64,000 bases of DNA from Siccirubricoccus phaeus (GTDB lineage Bacteria > Pseudomonadota > Alphaproteobacteria > Acetobacterales > Acetobacteraceae). The position numbers and the translations under genes are program-made. Within the stretch, counting starts at the first letter, position 1. Each line of letters begins with the position of its first letter. Shown piece after piece: positions 25,956 to 34,829 of this stretch. The stretch covers positions 124,001 to 188,000 of the forward strand of contig NZ_SRXO01000005.1 of NCBI RefSeq assembly GCF_008360935.1, written 5' to 3'. The notes below the pieces were generated by a model. That model had not been told where the DNA came from and searched no databases. It was given only the letters and a program-made list of their open reading frames with translations.

Positions 25956-28256
25956 TTACAGGCCGTGGGGGATGGCGGTGGCGTGGAAGGGCACCACCTC
26001 CTGCGGCGCCTGGCCCAGCGTGGTGCGAAGCTGGGTGAGCATGGCCAGCGCCGCCTCGCCCAGCTCCTCCTCCGGCCCCGCCACGCCTTCCACCGCCGCC
26101 ATGGCGCGGCGCCGGTCGGCGGGGTTGGGCAGCAGCTTCGGCAGGGTCGCCAGCGCCTCGGCGGGCGCCATGCTGGCGATGACGGTCTGCTCCCGGATCA
26201 GCGCCTGGCGGGCGCTGTCCGTCAGGTCGGCGAAGGGTTCCTCATTCCGCAGCAGGGCGTTGGAGCGGGCGAGGCGGGAGCGGCGCACGCCGCCCCGCGC
26301 CTGGGCCAGCAGGATCATCATCCGTACCACCGCCTCCGGATAGCCGCCGGCCTCGATGCGGGCCAGCGCCTGGCGCACCTCCGGCGCATCCGCCAGCGCG
26401 GCGGCGGAGGGCGCTTCCTCCGGCGTCTCGCCGCCTGCCACGCCGAGCGCGGCCAGGAAGCCATAGGCGCCGTGGAAGGCGACCTCGGTCCAGGCGTCGC
26501 GCCAGTCCCGCCAGGCGTCGATGCCCTGCTCCACCGCGCCGGCCCACATCGCTTCCCAGGCCAGGAAGGGGTTGGTCCTGGCGGCCGGCTTGCGGTGCCT
26601 GCGGGCCAGCTCCGCCAGCGGCGCCACCGCGGTCATCAGCGGGTTCCTGTCGCTCACCAGGCTGCGGCGGAGGCGCATGGGGTGGAGCTGGCGGCGCAGC
26701 TCGGCGCCCTCCTCGGTGGCGAATTGCCGCACCGCCGGCGCCACGGCCAGGTCGTAGATCGACTGGTTCAGGGCGGAGATCTTGGCGACGGCCGGGAAGG
26801 CCTCGTTCTTCGCCTCCCCGCTGCGCACCCGGATATCCGCCATGGAGCGCTCCTTCAGCTCGACCGACCAGCTATTGGCGCCCGGCTCCCGCGTGATGAG
26901 CATTTCGTAGAGGCCGGGGGCAACGCTGTCGATCAGGGCGAGCGTCTCGGCGATTTCCGTATGCTCCTTCAGCGCCACCGCGCCGGAGACGAAGATGCCG
27001 AGATGGCCGATCTCGTCATGCATCAGATAGACGATGGTCTGGCCGAGCGCCTTGATCTCCTGCTCGTCCCGGTAGACGTCGGCGATCCAGCGCAGCGCCT
27101 GGCCGGGCGGCGTGATGTTGTCGCCGGCGGACGCGAAAACGATGACCGGACACCGCACCGCCCGCATGTTGAAGGTGGCGCCGCCGCCGGCGGAAATCTC
27201 GCCGCGGGCGAAGCGGTCGCCGATGAACAGGTTCTCGACGATCCAGCGGATCTCGTCCCGGTTCATCAGGAAGTAGCCGCCCCACCAGCGCTCGAATTCC
27301 AGGAAGCGCTCGGCCTCAGCGTCGGCGTGGCGGTAGAGGTTATAGTATTTCTTGAACCAGGTGTTGGCGGGCGACAGCGCCTCGAAATTCAGCACCAGGT
27401 TGGCGCCGTCGAACTTTCCGTTGCCGAGATCGGCCAGCAGCGCGGCGGGCCAGGAGCCGCCGGCGAGGCCGCCGAGATAGCGCATCGGGTTCCGCCCGCG
27501 CTCGCCCGCCCAGTAGGAGAGGGGGGCGCCGTTCAGCACCAGCGCGCCGCAAAGGTCCGGGTGGCTGGCCGCCAGCATCATCACCGCCCAGCCGCCCTGG
27601 CAATTGCCGATCACGACGGGCTTTGGCGCCCGCGGATGCAGCTCATGCACCCGGCGGAGGAAGGCGGTCTCGGCCGTGGTGATGTCGAGTACGGTCTGGC
27701 CCGGCTCGGGGTCCCGGAAGAAGATGACGAAATAGACCGGATGGCCGCGGCGCAGCGCCACCCCCACCTGGCTGTCCGATTTGAAGCCGCCGATGCCGGC
27801 GCCATGGCCGGCGCGCGGGTCGATAATGACGAAGGGGCGCAGCGCCGGATCGGTCGGCGGCATGTCGGCCGGCGGGGTGATGCGGACCAGGGCGTAGTTG
27901 CAGGGGCGGGGCAGGGTGCGGCCATCCAGCTCCATCTGCCAGTCGAAGACCAGCACGGGCGGGCAGCCGGCCGCCTCATGCTCGGCGAAGGCATTGCCGG
28001 CCTGGCGCATGGTGTCCCAGAACAGCAGGCCGCGCTGGGTCGCATCCACCGCATAGGCGGCAGCGTCGCTCAGCAGGGTCATCGGGTCCCGCGGCAGGGG
28101 CGGCGGCGGGGCGGCGGGGCGCAGCCGGGGCAGCAGGGCGCCGGCCTGGCGGTTGGCGACATCGGCCAGGGCCTGGGCCTGGCCGAGCACGCGCGACATG
28201 GTCTCGGCGCCGCGCGTGAAGAATTCGCGGCCTGGCGGGGTAGGGACCATGGTCAT
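25956..28256 (-). CDS. DUF3141 alpha/beta hydrolase, PHA synthase-like
   Basis: A 766-residue protein matching the DUF3141 family, distant relatives of PhaC polyhydroxyalkanoate synthases. The nucleophile elbow is GNCQGGW with Cys 219, a G-x-C-x-G box as in PhaC. Downstream are CPVIVFASAGDNITPP (acid region) and YLMHDEIGHLGIFVSG (His region). The C-terminal ~300 residues are helical and family-specific. Role is undetermined; acyl transfer or hydrolysis in PHA or acyl-CoA metabolism is plausible, and a phasin and PHB depolymerase lie ~15 kb away. A 16-bp tandem direct repeat lies just before the start. In-frame ATGs at 28256 and 28250 are both possible. Confidence 0.85.
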   Translation of the reverse strand: MTMVPTPPGREFFTRGAETMSRVLGQAQALADVANRQAGALLPRLRPAAPPPPLPRDPMTLLSDAAAYAVDATQRGLLFWDTMRQAGNAFAEHEAAGCPPVLVFDWQMELDGRTLPRPCNYALVRITPPADMPPTDPALRPFVIIDPRAGHGAGIGGFKSDSQVGVALRRGHPVYFVIFFRDPEPGQTVLDITTAETAFLRRVHELHPRAPKPVVIGNCQGGWAVMMLAASHPDLCGALVLNGAPLSYWAGERGRNPMRYLGGLAGGSWPAALLADLGNGKFDGANLVLNFEALSPANTWFKKYYNLYRHADAEAERFLEFERWWGGYFLMNRDEIRWIVENLFIGDRFARGEISAGGGATFNMRAVRCPVIVFASAGDNITPPGQALRWIADVYRDEQEIKALGQTIVYLMHDEIGHLGIFVSGAVALKEHTEIAETLALIDSVAPGLYEMLITREPGANSWSVELKERSMADIRVRSGEAKNEAFPAVAKISALNQSIYDLAVAPAVRQFATEEGAELRRQLHPMRLRRSLVSDRNPLMTAVAPLAELARRHRKPAARTNPFLAWEAMWAGAVEQGIDAWRDWRDAWTEVAFHGAYGFLAALGVAGGETPEEAPSAAALADAPEVRQALARIEAGGYPEAVVRMMILLAQARGGVRRSRLARSNALLRNEEPFADLTDSARQALIREQTVIASMAPAEALATLPKLLPNPADRRRAMAAVEGVAGPEEELGEAALAMLTQLRTTLGQAPQEVVPFHATAIPHGL

Positions 28257-28271
28257 GGCAGGCGCATCCTT

Positions 28272-28303
28272 GTACTGGCGTATGTTGGTACTGGCGTATG
28301 TTG
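28272..28303 (-). promoter_or_regulatory. Tandem 16-bp direct repeat before the DUF3141 gene
   Basis: On the minus strand CAACATACGCCAGTAC occurs twice with no gap, 16 to 47 bases upstream of the DUF3141 start. It overlaps the edge of a small palindrome TGCGACGCA (28302-28310), similar to the TGC/GCA sites of PHA regulators such as PhaR. Probably an operator; the regulator is not identifiable. Confidence 0.4.
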
Positions 28304-28371
28304 CGACGCAGCATAACGCAGGCCGGGCGCGGAAGCTGCTGCTGTTTTTTGGGCTTCGCTCCCACCGCCAC

Positions 28372-28477
28372 TAGAGCAGATCGCCGGAGGGCGGCATCGC
28401 CCGGAGGCGTGAATCTGCTCTACAAGCCATAAGCTAGAGCGGTTTCGCGCTGCACGGTCAGCGTGAAACCGCTCTAG
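28372..28477 (+). repeat. 106-bp double-hairpin element, family A copy 4
   Basis: Full-length copy with small changes (ACAAGCCATAAGC linker, CACGGTCAGC loop). It lies between the divergent DUF3141 promoter and the next gene end. The rest of the gap to 28650 holds GC-rich sequence with a TGGACCCGACGGCCG block like the centre of family E repeats, and nothing else I can name. Confidence 0.9.
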
Positions 28478-28649
28478 GGGCGCTGCCCGGTGACGGCAGT
28501 GCCGCCAATCCCCGCCCGGGCGTGGGCCGCCCGGAACCCGGCGTGAATTTTGGACCCGACGGCCGAACCGGCAGACTTACGCCAGGGCCGGGCAGAGGGG
28601 CGCCGGCGCTGCCCGCAACTGCCGACGGAGGCGGGGGCGTGAAGCCCCC

Positions 28650-29573
28650 TTACGGCCCGACCTGCCCTTTCCCCTCCAGCGCCACCACCGGCCCGCTCAG
28701 CCGGTTGCCGCGCAGCACGGCCGGCTGCTCCAACCGGCTGGTCACGAAGCGGGTCGGCCGCGGCAGCAGGTTCTCGAAGCGGTTATTCTCCACCAATATT
28801 GGCCCGGGCGGGTTCCGCCCCCGCTCGAAGCCCAGCGCCACGGCGGTCGCCGCATTGCCGGTGCGCGGCCCCTTGCGCAGCAGGTTGCCCCGCAGCAGCA
28901 GCGCCCCGCCATTCGGAATGTCCACCAGATAGCTCGCCTCGCCCGCCGGCGTGTCCAGGATCTGGCTGTCGAGGAGCTCGGTCCGCAGCGCCCGGGATTT
29001 CACATGGTGGCAGATCCGCGTCCCCTCGAACCGGCTGCGCAGGATCACCAGCGCGCCCAGACGCCCGGCATAGACCCCATGGGCGCAGTCCCGCCCCGGC
29101 CGCAGCGCGCCATTGCCGAGGAAGACGCTGTCCTCGATGCGCAGCGTGGCGGCCTCGTCCGGGCCGGTGAGGATGCCGTTCTCGTTGCCCTCGAAGCGGC
29201 TGCGGCGGACCGTGAGCGTCCCGCCCTCGGCGCGGATGCCGGCGCCATTGCCGTCCGGCACCGCGGCGCCGCGGAAGGTAAGGCCGGTGACCGTCACCCG
29301 TGGCGCCGAGACGACGAACAGGCCCTTGCCGGCGCAGGCCGGGCCGGTGATGACCACCGCCCCGCCCTCGGCCGAAATGCCGAGATCGGCGGCGCGCCAG
29401 ACGGCGCAGTCGCGGTATTCGCCGGCGGCGATCACCACCTGGTCGCCGGGCCGGGCCACAGCGGCGGCGGCGCTTGGCGTGGGGAAGCGCTGGCCGGGGC
29501 CGACGCGCAGCGTCTCCGCCCGGGCGGGCAGAGCGGCCAGCAGCAGGGCGAGACCGAGGGTGAGGCGCCTCAC
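28650..29573 (-). CDS. Secreted right-handed parallel beta-helix protein
   Basis: A 307-residue exported protein starting at GTG 29573 with a clear signal peptide (RRLTLGLALLLAALPARAETL). The mature part is a series of short strands such as VTVTGLTFRGAAVPDGNGAGI, LTVRRSRFEGNENGILTG, LRIEDSVFLGNG and LVILRSRFEGTRICHH, the pattern of pectate-lyase-like beta-helix repeats. No catalytic signature can be assigned. An in-frame ATG upstream at 29660 would place the signal peptide internally and run into the tandem repeats, so GTG is preferred. Confidence 0.75.
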   Translation of the reverse strand: MRRLTLGLALLLAALPARAETLRVGPGQRFPTPSAAAAVARPGDQVVIAAGEYRDCAVWRAADLGISAEGGAVVITGPACAGKGLFVVSAPRVTVTGLTFRGAAVPDGNGAGIRAEGGTLTVRRSRFEGNENGILTGPDEAATLRIEDSVFLGNGALRPGRDCAHGVYAGRLGALVILRSRFEGTRICHHVKSRALRTELLDSQILDTPAGEASYLVDIPNGGALLLRGNLLRKGPRTGNAATAVALGFERGRNPPGPILVENNRFENLLPRPTRFVTSRLEQPAVLRGNRLSGPVVALEGKGQVGP

Positions 29574-29643
29574 CGCCGGTGCCCCCAGGCATGCCGAATG
29601 GCCCGGTGGCTTGGCGGGTACCGCTCGTGACGGACGGTTGTTC

Positions 29644-30046
29644 GCGGCAGGAGGGGGCATATCTCACCCGCGCCGGAAACCCGGGCTGGCCGGGTGGCCG
29701 GGCGGGTTGGCCCTGGACCGCTCGCCGCGGACGGCTCGCGGCAGGAAGGGGCGTACCTCACCGGCGCCGGAATCCGGGCTGGCCGGGTGGCCCGGCGGCT
29801 CGGCCCCCTGGGCCGCTCGCGGCGGATGGCATGTGCCAGGAGGTGGCGTACCTCACCGGCGCCGGAAACCCGGGCTGGCCGGGTGGCCGGGCGGGTTGGC
29901 CCTGGACCGCTCGCCGCGGACGGCTCGCGGCAGGAAGGGGCGTATCTCACCGGCGCCGGAAATCCGGGCTGGCCGGGTGGCCCGGCCTCTGGACCGCTCG
30001 CGGCGGATGGCAGGCAGCGGCAGGTGGCGTCCTCACCGGCGATGGA
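29644..30046. repeat. ~90-bp imperfect tandem repeats, four to five units, ending at acyP
   Basis: Units each contain GCGGCAGGA-GGGG-CGTA-CTCACC, GGCGCCGGAA, CCGGGCTGGCCGGGTGG and a GGACCGCTCG tail. Units 1 and 3 are almost identical (84 bp from 29672 matches 29861 exactly) and units 2 and 4 resemble each other, giving a ~189-bp higher-order period. The last, partial unit overlaps the 3' end of acyP. The array fills the space between acyP and the beta-helix gene. No spacer/repeat architecture of a CRISPR is present. Confidence 0.85.
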
Positions 30047-30299
30047 AGCCCGGCATGTCCGGCGGCTCGACGAAACTCTCCTCGATGCGGTCCACCCGGG
30101 CCAGAGTCGGCCCGCGCCGGCAGGCGGTGAGCAGCGCCTGCACCGCCGGCTCCGGCCCCGCCACAACCGCCTCCACGCTGCCATCCGGCAGGTTGCGCAC
30201 CCAGCCGGACAGGCCGAGCCGCGTCGCCTCCTGCACCATCCAGTCGCGATAGCCGACCCCCTGGACCCGCCCCTCGACGCGGAGATGCCGGGCGTTCAT
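30033..30299 (-). CDS. acyP: Acylphosphatase
   Basis: An 88-residue acylphosphatase that hydrolyses carboxyl-phosphate bonds. The signature GRVQGVGYR places the phosphate-binding Arg at 18, and the catalytic Asn is 36 in GWVRNLPDG. Its ATG overlaps the stop of the ATP12-like gene (ATGA 30296-30299), so the two are coupled. The last codons, MPGFHRR, lie in a partial unit of the downstream tandem repeats. Confidence 0.95.
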   Translation of the reverse strand: MNARHLRVEGRVQGVGYRDWMVQEATRLGLSGWVRNLPDGSVEAVVAGPEPAVQALLTACRRGPTLARVDRIEESFVEPPDMPGFHRR

Positions 30300-31006
30300 G
30301 CGCCTTGCCGCAGCAAGGCCAGCAGCCGCGCCGCCACCGCCACCTCCGCCGCCACCCTCTCCCGCCGCGCCGCGGCCTCGGCGTCGAGGCCCCAGAATTC
30401 CTCCTGGTGGCGCTCATCCAGCGTCGCCAGCGCATGCGCCGCCCCGGCCTCCAGCGCGTCCTCCGCCACCGCCAGCGCCAGCACCAGGGAGCCGAAGGCC
30501 GGCACCAGCACCCCGAGCGCAGCGAGTTCCAGCGGCGCGCGCGCTGCCACCGCCCGGCGCAGCGCGGCCAGCGCTTCCGGCGGCTGCGGCACCGGCATCA
30601 GCCCTGCCGTCACCAGCAGCGGCGCATCGAGCTGCCGCGCCGCCCAGTCCAGCCAGGGCTGCCACTGCGCCGCCTGGGCGGCGGCCAGCTTCGGCTCCTC
30701 CGCCCGGTAGCAGAGCAGATCGGTCTCGGCATATTTCGCCAGCCCCGCCACCATGGCGGCGGGCTCGGCGGCGATCCGCTCCTGCGCCGTGCCGGCCAGG
30801 CGGGTGAGGGGCACATCCTCCATCCGCATCTCGCCGCCCTTCTCGCCACCCGCCGCCTGCCATTCCGCGGCGATGGCGGCGGCCAGGGGCGCGGCGGGGA
30901 CGGCGAGCGGCGCGCCGCCCGGCAGCCGCACCGGGCGGCCATCCAGCAGCACCCCCCAGCCTTCCTCCCGCGGCGCCGCCGCGGCTTCGCTCCAGAAGCG
31001 TTTCAT
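30296..31006 (-). CDS. ATP12-family F1-ATPase assembly chaperone
   Basis: A 236-residue member of the ATP12 family, found in alphaproteobacteria and mitochondria, where it helps fold the F1 alpha subunit. Diagnostic stretches are GWGVLLDGRPVRLPGGAPLAVP, AAEWQAAGG, MRMEDVPLTRLAGTAQERI and DLLCYRAEEP. ATG 31006 has AGGAGG nine bases upstream. It lies 20 bases after the AsmA-like gene and overlaps acyP by ATGA. The C-terminal half is Ala/Leu rich but complete in length. Confidence 0.92.
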   Translation of the reverse strand: MKRFWSEAAAAPREEGWGVLLDGRPVRLPGGAPLAVPAAPLAAAIAAEWQAAGGEKGGEMRMEDVPLTRLAGTAQERIAAEPAAMVAGLAKYAETDLLCYRAEEPKLAAAQAAQWQPWLDWAARQLDAPLLVTAGLMPVPQPPEALAALRRAVAARAPLELAALGVLVPAFGSLVLALAVAEDALEAGAAHALATLDERHQEEFWGLDAEAAARRERVAAEVAVAARLLALLRQGA

Positions 31007-31026
31007 CGCGCCCTCCTCGCCTGTCG

Positions 31027-33669
31027 TTAACGCCCGAACAAGCCGCGGAGGAGTTGCTGCGCCGCCTCGCCCTGGTCCTGGCCCGGGCGCTGGCCGGTCT
31101 GCGGGCTGGTGCCCGGCGCGGCGGGGCTGGCGGGGGCGCGCGGCGCGGCGCTCTGCGGCACCGGGCCGGCGCGGCCGCCGCGCACCGTGGCCAGCGCCGG
31201 GCCGCATTCCGGCAGGTTGCCGCCCGCCCCCGGCACCGCGCCGCGCGGCCCGCCCAGCGCGCCGAGCAGCCCATCGGCCAGGTTGCTCGGGGTGCGCAGC
31301 AGCCCTTCCGCCGTGCCCAGCACGCCGCTGCCCGCCGCCGCGCCGTAGTCCAGCCGGGGCGCGGCGAAGCGCCCGGTGACCGGCACCGGCGCCCGGATGC
31401 GCACCAGATTCACCCCGGGGATGGGGAGCGCCAGGTCCAGCTCCAGCCGCAGCGCCAGGGTCTCGTCGCGGAGATTGGCGGTGCCGCCGCCGCCGACCTT
31501 GCCCAGGCTGCCATCCACCAGCAGGGCCTGGCTGTGGGCGACGCCCTCCTGCACCGCGAAGCGGGCGGCGGCGCAGGCGATCTCGATGCGGCCCTGGGCG
31601 ATGCCGGCCATTTGCGGCACGGCCTGGCGCAGCTCGCCGATCGCCCGGGCCAGCGCGCTGCCCGAGCCCTGCTCCACATGGCCGGAGGTCAGCGCCAGGG
31701 CGATGCGGCCATCGGCGCTGCCCGCCACGGCGCGCAGGTCGCGGCCCCGCCCGGCCAGGTCGATATCCATTTCCAGCCTGCCGGCGGTGCCGGCGGGGGC
31801 GCCCAGCGCGGCGAGCAAGGGCGGCAGGTCGAGCCCTTCGGAATAGACCGCGCCCGCCAGGCGGGGCGGATCCTGGGTGACATCGGCATTGAGCCGGGCC
31901 GCGAGCTGCCCGCCCGGCAGGGTGGCGCCGGGCAGGTGGAGCTGGGCGCGGCCCGCTTCCGCCTGCAGGACGAGCTGCACCTGGCGGATGGCCACGCCGC
32001 CGGTGTGCAGCTCGCCGATCTCCCAGCGCAGCCCGGCATCGAAGCCCCTCAGCGCGTCCAGCTTCAGCGGCAGGTCCGGGATCACCCGGCCATCGGCGGC
32101 GGCGGGGCGGGGCGGGGCAGGGGCGGCGGCGCCCGGCTGGGCCGGGGAAGGCGGCGGCCGCAGCGCGTCCAGGTCGATCCGGCTGGAGGCCAGCGAGCCC
32201 TGGACGCCGGGGCGCGGCGCCCTTTGCACGGTGAGGTCGCCCGCCGCGTCGAAGGCCGAAGAGGTGAGGTGCAGCCCGCGCAGCACCGCGCCATTGGCGA
32301 AGCCCGGATCGCGCTCCGCCAGCCTGGCCTGCAGGGCGATATTCGTCACCGGCGGCAGGGGCGTGCCGGCCAGGGCAGCGAAGGGCCCCAGATCCGGCAC
32401 TTTCAGGCTCAGGGCCAGATCCACCCCGGCCAGCTTCGCCAGCTCGGCGATGGCGCCCTGGATCCTGGCCTCGGCATTCGCCGCGGTCAGGGTCAGGTCC
32501 AGCGGCCAGGGGCCGGGTCTGCCGGCCAGCAGCGGGGCGGGGGCGCCGAGCGTGCCCGCCAGGGTGAAGGGCAGGGCGCCGAGGCTGCCGCGCAGCTCGA
32601 CCTGGCCGTTCTGGTCGGGCTGCGGCAGGGCGAGGCTGGCGGCGGCGAGCTTCAGCCCAGGGAAGAGCGGGTCCAGCGCGCTTTCGCCCACCGTCAGCCG
32701 TAGGCCGGAGATCGTCGGCAAGCCGCCGGGGGCGCCCGCCGCCTCTGCCACATTCGCCGCCAGGTCGATGCCGTGCAGCGGCGGCAGCGTGACGCCGGGC
32801 AGCAGCGGCGCCAGCGCTTCCAGCACCGGCACCTGGGCGCTGATGGCGCCGCGCCAGCCGCGCCCGGCCAGGGGTTCGGCAAGGCTGCCATCGACCGCCA
32901 GCCTGGCCCCGGCGGCGTCCAGCGCCAGCTTCACCGGCCAGGGGGTGCCGGGGGGGGTAGCGGCGGGCGCGCCGAACAGCGCCTCCATCGGCCCGGTCTC
33001 GCCGCTGAGGCGGAAGGCGGTGCCGTCCAGCGCCAGCTCCCCGCCGAAGCCGATCGGGCCGCCCTGGGCGCTGGCTTCGAAGCGGGGAATGGCGAGCACC
33101 CGGCTCTGCCCGCTGGCGCCGTCCCGCCAGGTGAGCCTGCCCTCGGTGATCGCCACCCGCTGCACGGAAACCTGGAAGCCCGGCCCGCCGCCCGGCTCGG
33201 CCGGCACCGTAACCTGGCCGGGGGGCGCGGCGGGGGCGCCGCCTTCCGGCGCGAAGGCCCAATTCGGCCGGCCGTCCTTGTCCGTCTCCAGCACTATGTC
33301 GGGGCCGACCAGCACCAGCCGCCGCACCTCCACCCGGCGGGAGAGCAGCGGCAGCAGGGCCAGCTCCAGCTCCGCCTGCCGTACTTCCAGCATCTGCGGG
33401 CGGGAGCCGCCGGGCAGGTTCGCCAGCGCCACCTGCTCCACCGCCAGGGTCGGCACCAGGGAGGGTTTCAGGCTGATCGGGCCGGCGAGGGTCAGTTCCC
33501 GCCCCGTCGCCTGCCGCACCGCGGCGGCGATGCGCGGCTTCTGCGCGTTGAGATCCAGCGTGGCGAGCAGCACGGCAACGCCGGCGACCGGCACCACCAC
33601 CAGCACGGCGAGGCCCAGCAGCACCCAGCGCAGCCAGATTCGGCGCTTCCCTTGCGTCCCGGCCATCAT
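31027..33669 (-). CDS. AsmA-family membrane protein
   Basis: An 880-residue inner-membrane-anchored, mostly periplasmic protein. One N-terminal helix (IWLRWVLLGLAVLVVVPVAGV) is followed by the AsmA start LDLNAQKPRIAAAVRQATGRELTLAGPISL. The long middle carries many predicted beta-strand repeats. The AsmA C-terminal module is seen at IELACAAARF-like and LRDETLALRLELDLALPIPGVNL-like segments. AsmA/TamB-like proteins take part in envelope lipid transport and outer-membrane assembly. The Pro/Gly/Ala-rich tail ends QLLRGLFGR. Adjacent ATGs at 33669 and 33666 are both usable after GGGAGAGA. Confidence 0.88.
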   Translation of the reverse strand: MMAGTQGKRRIWLRWVLLGLAVLVVVPVAGVAVLLATLDLNAQKPRIAAAVRQATGRELTLAGPISLKPSLVPTLAVEQVALANLPGGSRPQMLEVRQAELELALLPLLSRRVEVRRLVLVGPDIVLETDKDGRPNWAFAPEGGAPAAPPGQVTVPAEPGGGPGFQVSVQRVAITEGRLTWRDGASGQSRVLAIPRFEASAQGGPIGFGGELALDGTAFRLSGETGPMEALFGAPAATPPGTPWPVKLALDAAGARLAVDGSLAEPLAGRGWRGAISAQVPVLEALAPLLPGVTLPPLHGIDLAANVAEAAGAPGGLPTISGLRLTVGESALDPLFPGLKLAAASLALPQPDQNGQVELRGSLGALPFTLAGTLGAPAPLLAGRPGPWPLDLTLTAANAEARIQGAIAELAKLAGVDLALSLKVPDLGPFAALAGTPLPPVTNIALQARLAERDPGFANGAVLRGLHLTSSAFDAAGDLTVQRAPRPGVQGSLASSRIDLDALRPPPSPAQPGAAAPAPPRPAAADGRVIPDLPLKLDALRGFDAGLRWEIGELHTGGVAIRQVQLVLQAEAGRAQLHLPGATLPGGQLAARLNADVTQDPPRLAGAVYSEGLDLPPLLAALGAPAGTAGRLEMDIDLAGRGRDLRAVAGSADGRIALALTSGHVEQGSGSALARAIGELRQAVPQMAGIAQGRIEIACAAARFAVQEGVAHSQALLVDGSLGKVGGGGTANLRDETLALRLELDLALPIPGVNLVRIRAPVPVTGRFAAPRLDYGAAAGSGVLGTAEGLLRTPSNLADGLLGALGGPRGAVPGAGGNLPECGPALATVRGGRAGPVPQSAAPRAPASPAAPGTSPQTGQRPGQDQGEAAQQLLRGLFGR

Positions 33670-33749
33670 TCTCTCCCGCGTTCGGCGTTTCCGCCCGGCG
33701 GTTCGGCGCCGCGCTTCCGGCGCGGCGCGTTCCGCTCAACGTCTTCCGC

Positions 33750-34739
33750 TCAACGTTTCCCTGGCGCCGCCAGGCGCCGCGGCTTCGGCGTCTTCGGCAC
33801 CTCGAAGCCGAAATAGGCGAAGGTATCCCGCATATGCGGCGGCAAGGGCGCCGCGGCTTCCAGCACCCCGCCTTCCGGATGCGGCAGGCGCAGCGCCCTG
33901 GCATGCAGATGGAGCTGGCTGGGCAGCTCTTCGAGATGCGCGGCGGCGCCGCCGTATTTGCCATCGCCCAGGATCGGCGTCCCGAGTCCCTCGGCGCAAT
34001 GCACGCGGAGCTGATGGGTGCGGCCGGTCAGCGGCTTGAGTTCGAGCCAGGCGACGCGGCGCTTCGCCGCATCCAGGGTGCGGAAATCGGTGATGGCGCG
34101 GACCCCCTGGCCGGGGTCGTCCACCGCCACGGTACGTTCGCCGCGCGGCCCGCCCTGCTTCGCCAGGGCCAGGTCGATGCGGCCCTCCGTCGCCTCCGGC
34201 TGCGGCACCACCACCGCCCAATAGGTCTTCTCCACGTCGCGGCCGCGGAAGGCCTTGGCGAGGAAAGCCGCGGCGGCGGCGCTGCGGGCCAGCAGCAGCA
34301 CGCCGGAGGTGTCGCGGTCCAGCCGGTGGACCAGGCGCGGCCGCTCCTCCGCATCGAAGCGCAGCGCATCCAGCATCGCGTCCAGGTTGCGGGCGATGCC
34401 GGGGCCGCCCTGCACGGCGAGGCCATGCGGCTTGTCCAGCACCAGCACGCTCTCGTCCCGGTAGAGCACCATCCGCTCCAGCTCGCGCGCATCGCGCTCG
34501 GAAACGGGCTTCGGCTCGGCTTTCGGGGCGGGGCCTTCCGGCAGGGGCGGGATGCGGATGGCCTGGCCGGCCTGCAGGCGGGTATTCGCCTCCGCCCTTT
34601 TGCCATCCACCCGGATCTGGCCGCTGCGCAGCATCTTCTGCAGCGCCCCCTGGGTAAGCTGCGGAAAACGGCGGCGGAACCAGCGGTCGAGCCTGGTATC
34701 GGCCTCCGCCTCCGGGATGGTGAGGGTCTGCACGGTCAT
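33750..34739 (-). CDS. RluA/RluC-family 23S rRNA pseudouridine synthase
   Basis: A 329-residue pseudouridine synthase. The N-terminal S4-like RNA-binding region (TRLDRWFRRRFPQLTQGALQKMLRSGQIRVDG) precedes the catalytic domain with HRLDRDTSGVLLLAR, Asp 141 being the nucleophile. LTGRTHQLRVHCA and GDGKYGG follow. ATG 34739 is used because the sequence upstream lacks S4-like features. The S4-linked layout fits RluC (23S U955/2504/2580) best. It is divergent from the rlpA-like gene with 90 bases between starts. Confidence 0.93.
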   Translation of the reverse strand: MTVQTLTIPEAEADTRLDRWFRRRFPQLTQGALQKMLRSGQIRVDGKRAEANTRLQAGQAIRIPPLPEGPAPKAEPKPVSERDARELERMVLYRDESVLVLDKPHGLAVQGGPGIARNLDAMLDALRFDAEERPRLVHRLDRDTSGVLLLARSAAAAAFLAKAFRGRDVEKTYWAVVVPQPEATEGRIDLALAKQGGPRGERTVAVDDPGQGVRAITDFRTLDAAKRRVAWLELKPLTGRTHQLRVHCAEGLGTPILGDGKYGGAAAHLEELPSQLHLHARALRLPHPEGGVLEAAAPLPPHMRDTFAYFGFEVPKTPKPRRLAAPGKR

Positions 34740-34829
34740 GGTGGAAGGAGGCTTAGCACCGCCCCCACCGGCGGGGGAAACGACCAACGCGGGCCGAACC
34801 TTTCCAGCCCCCGCGCGTATCGGACCGCC

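Noticed and set aside
29644-30046. Regularly spaced repeats considered as a CRISPR array
   Set aside because: The units are contiguous ~90-bp tandem copies with no short repeat/unique spacer structure, and no cas gene is nearby.
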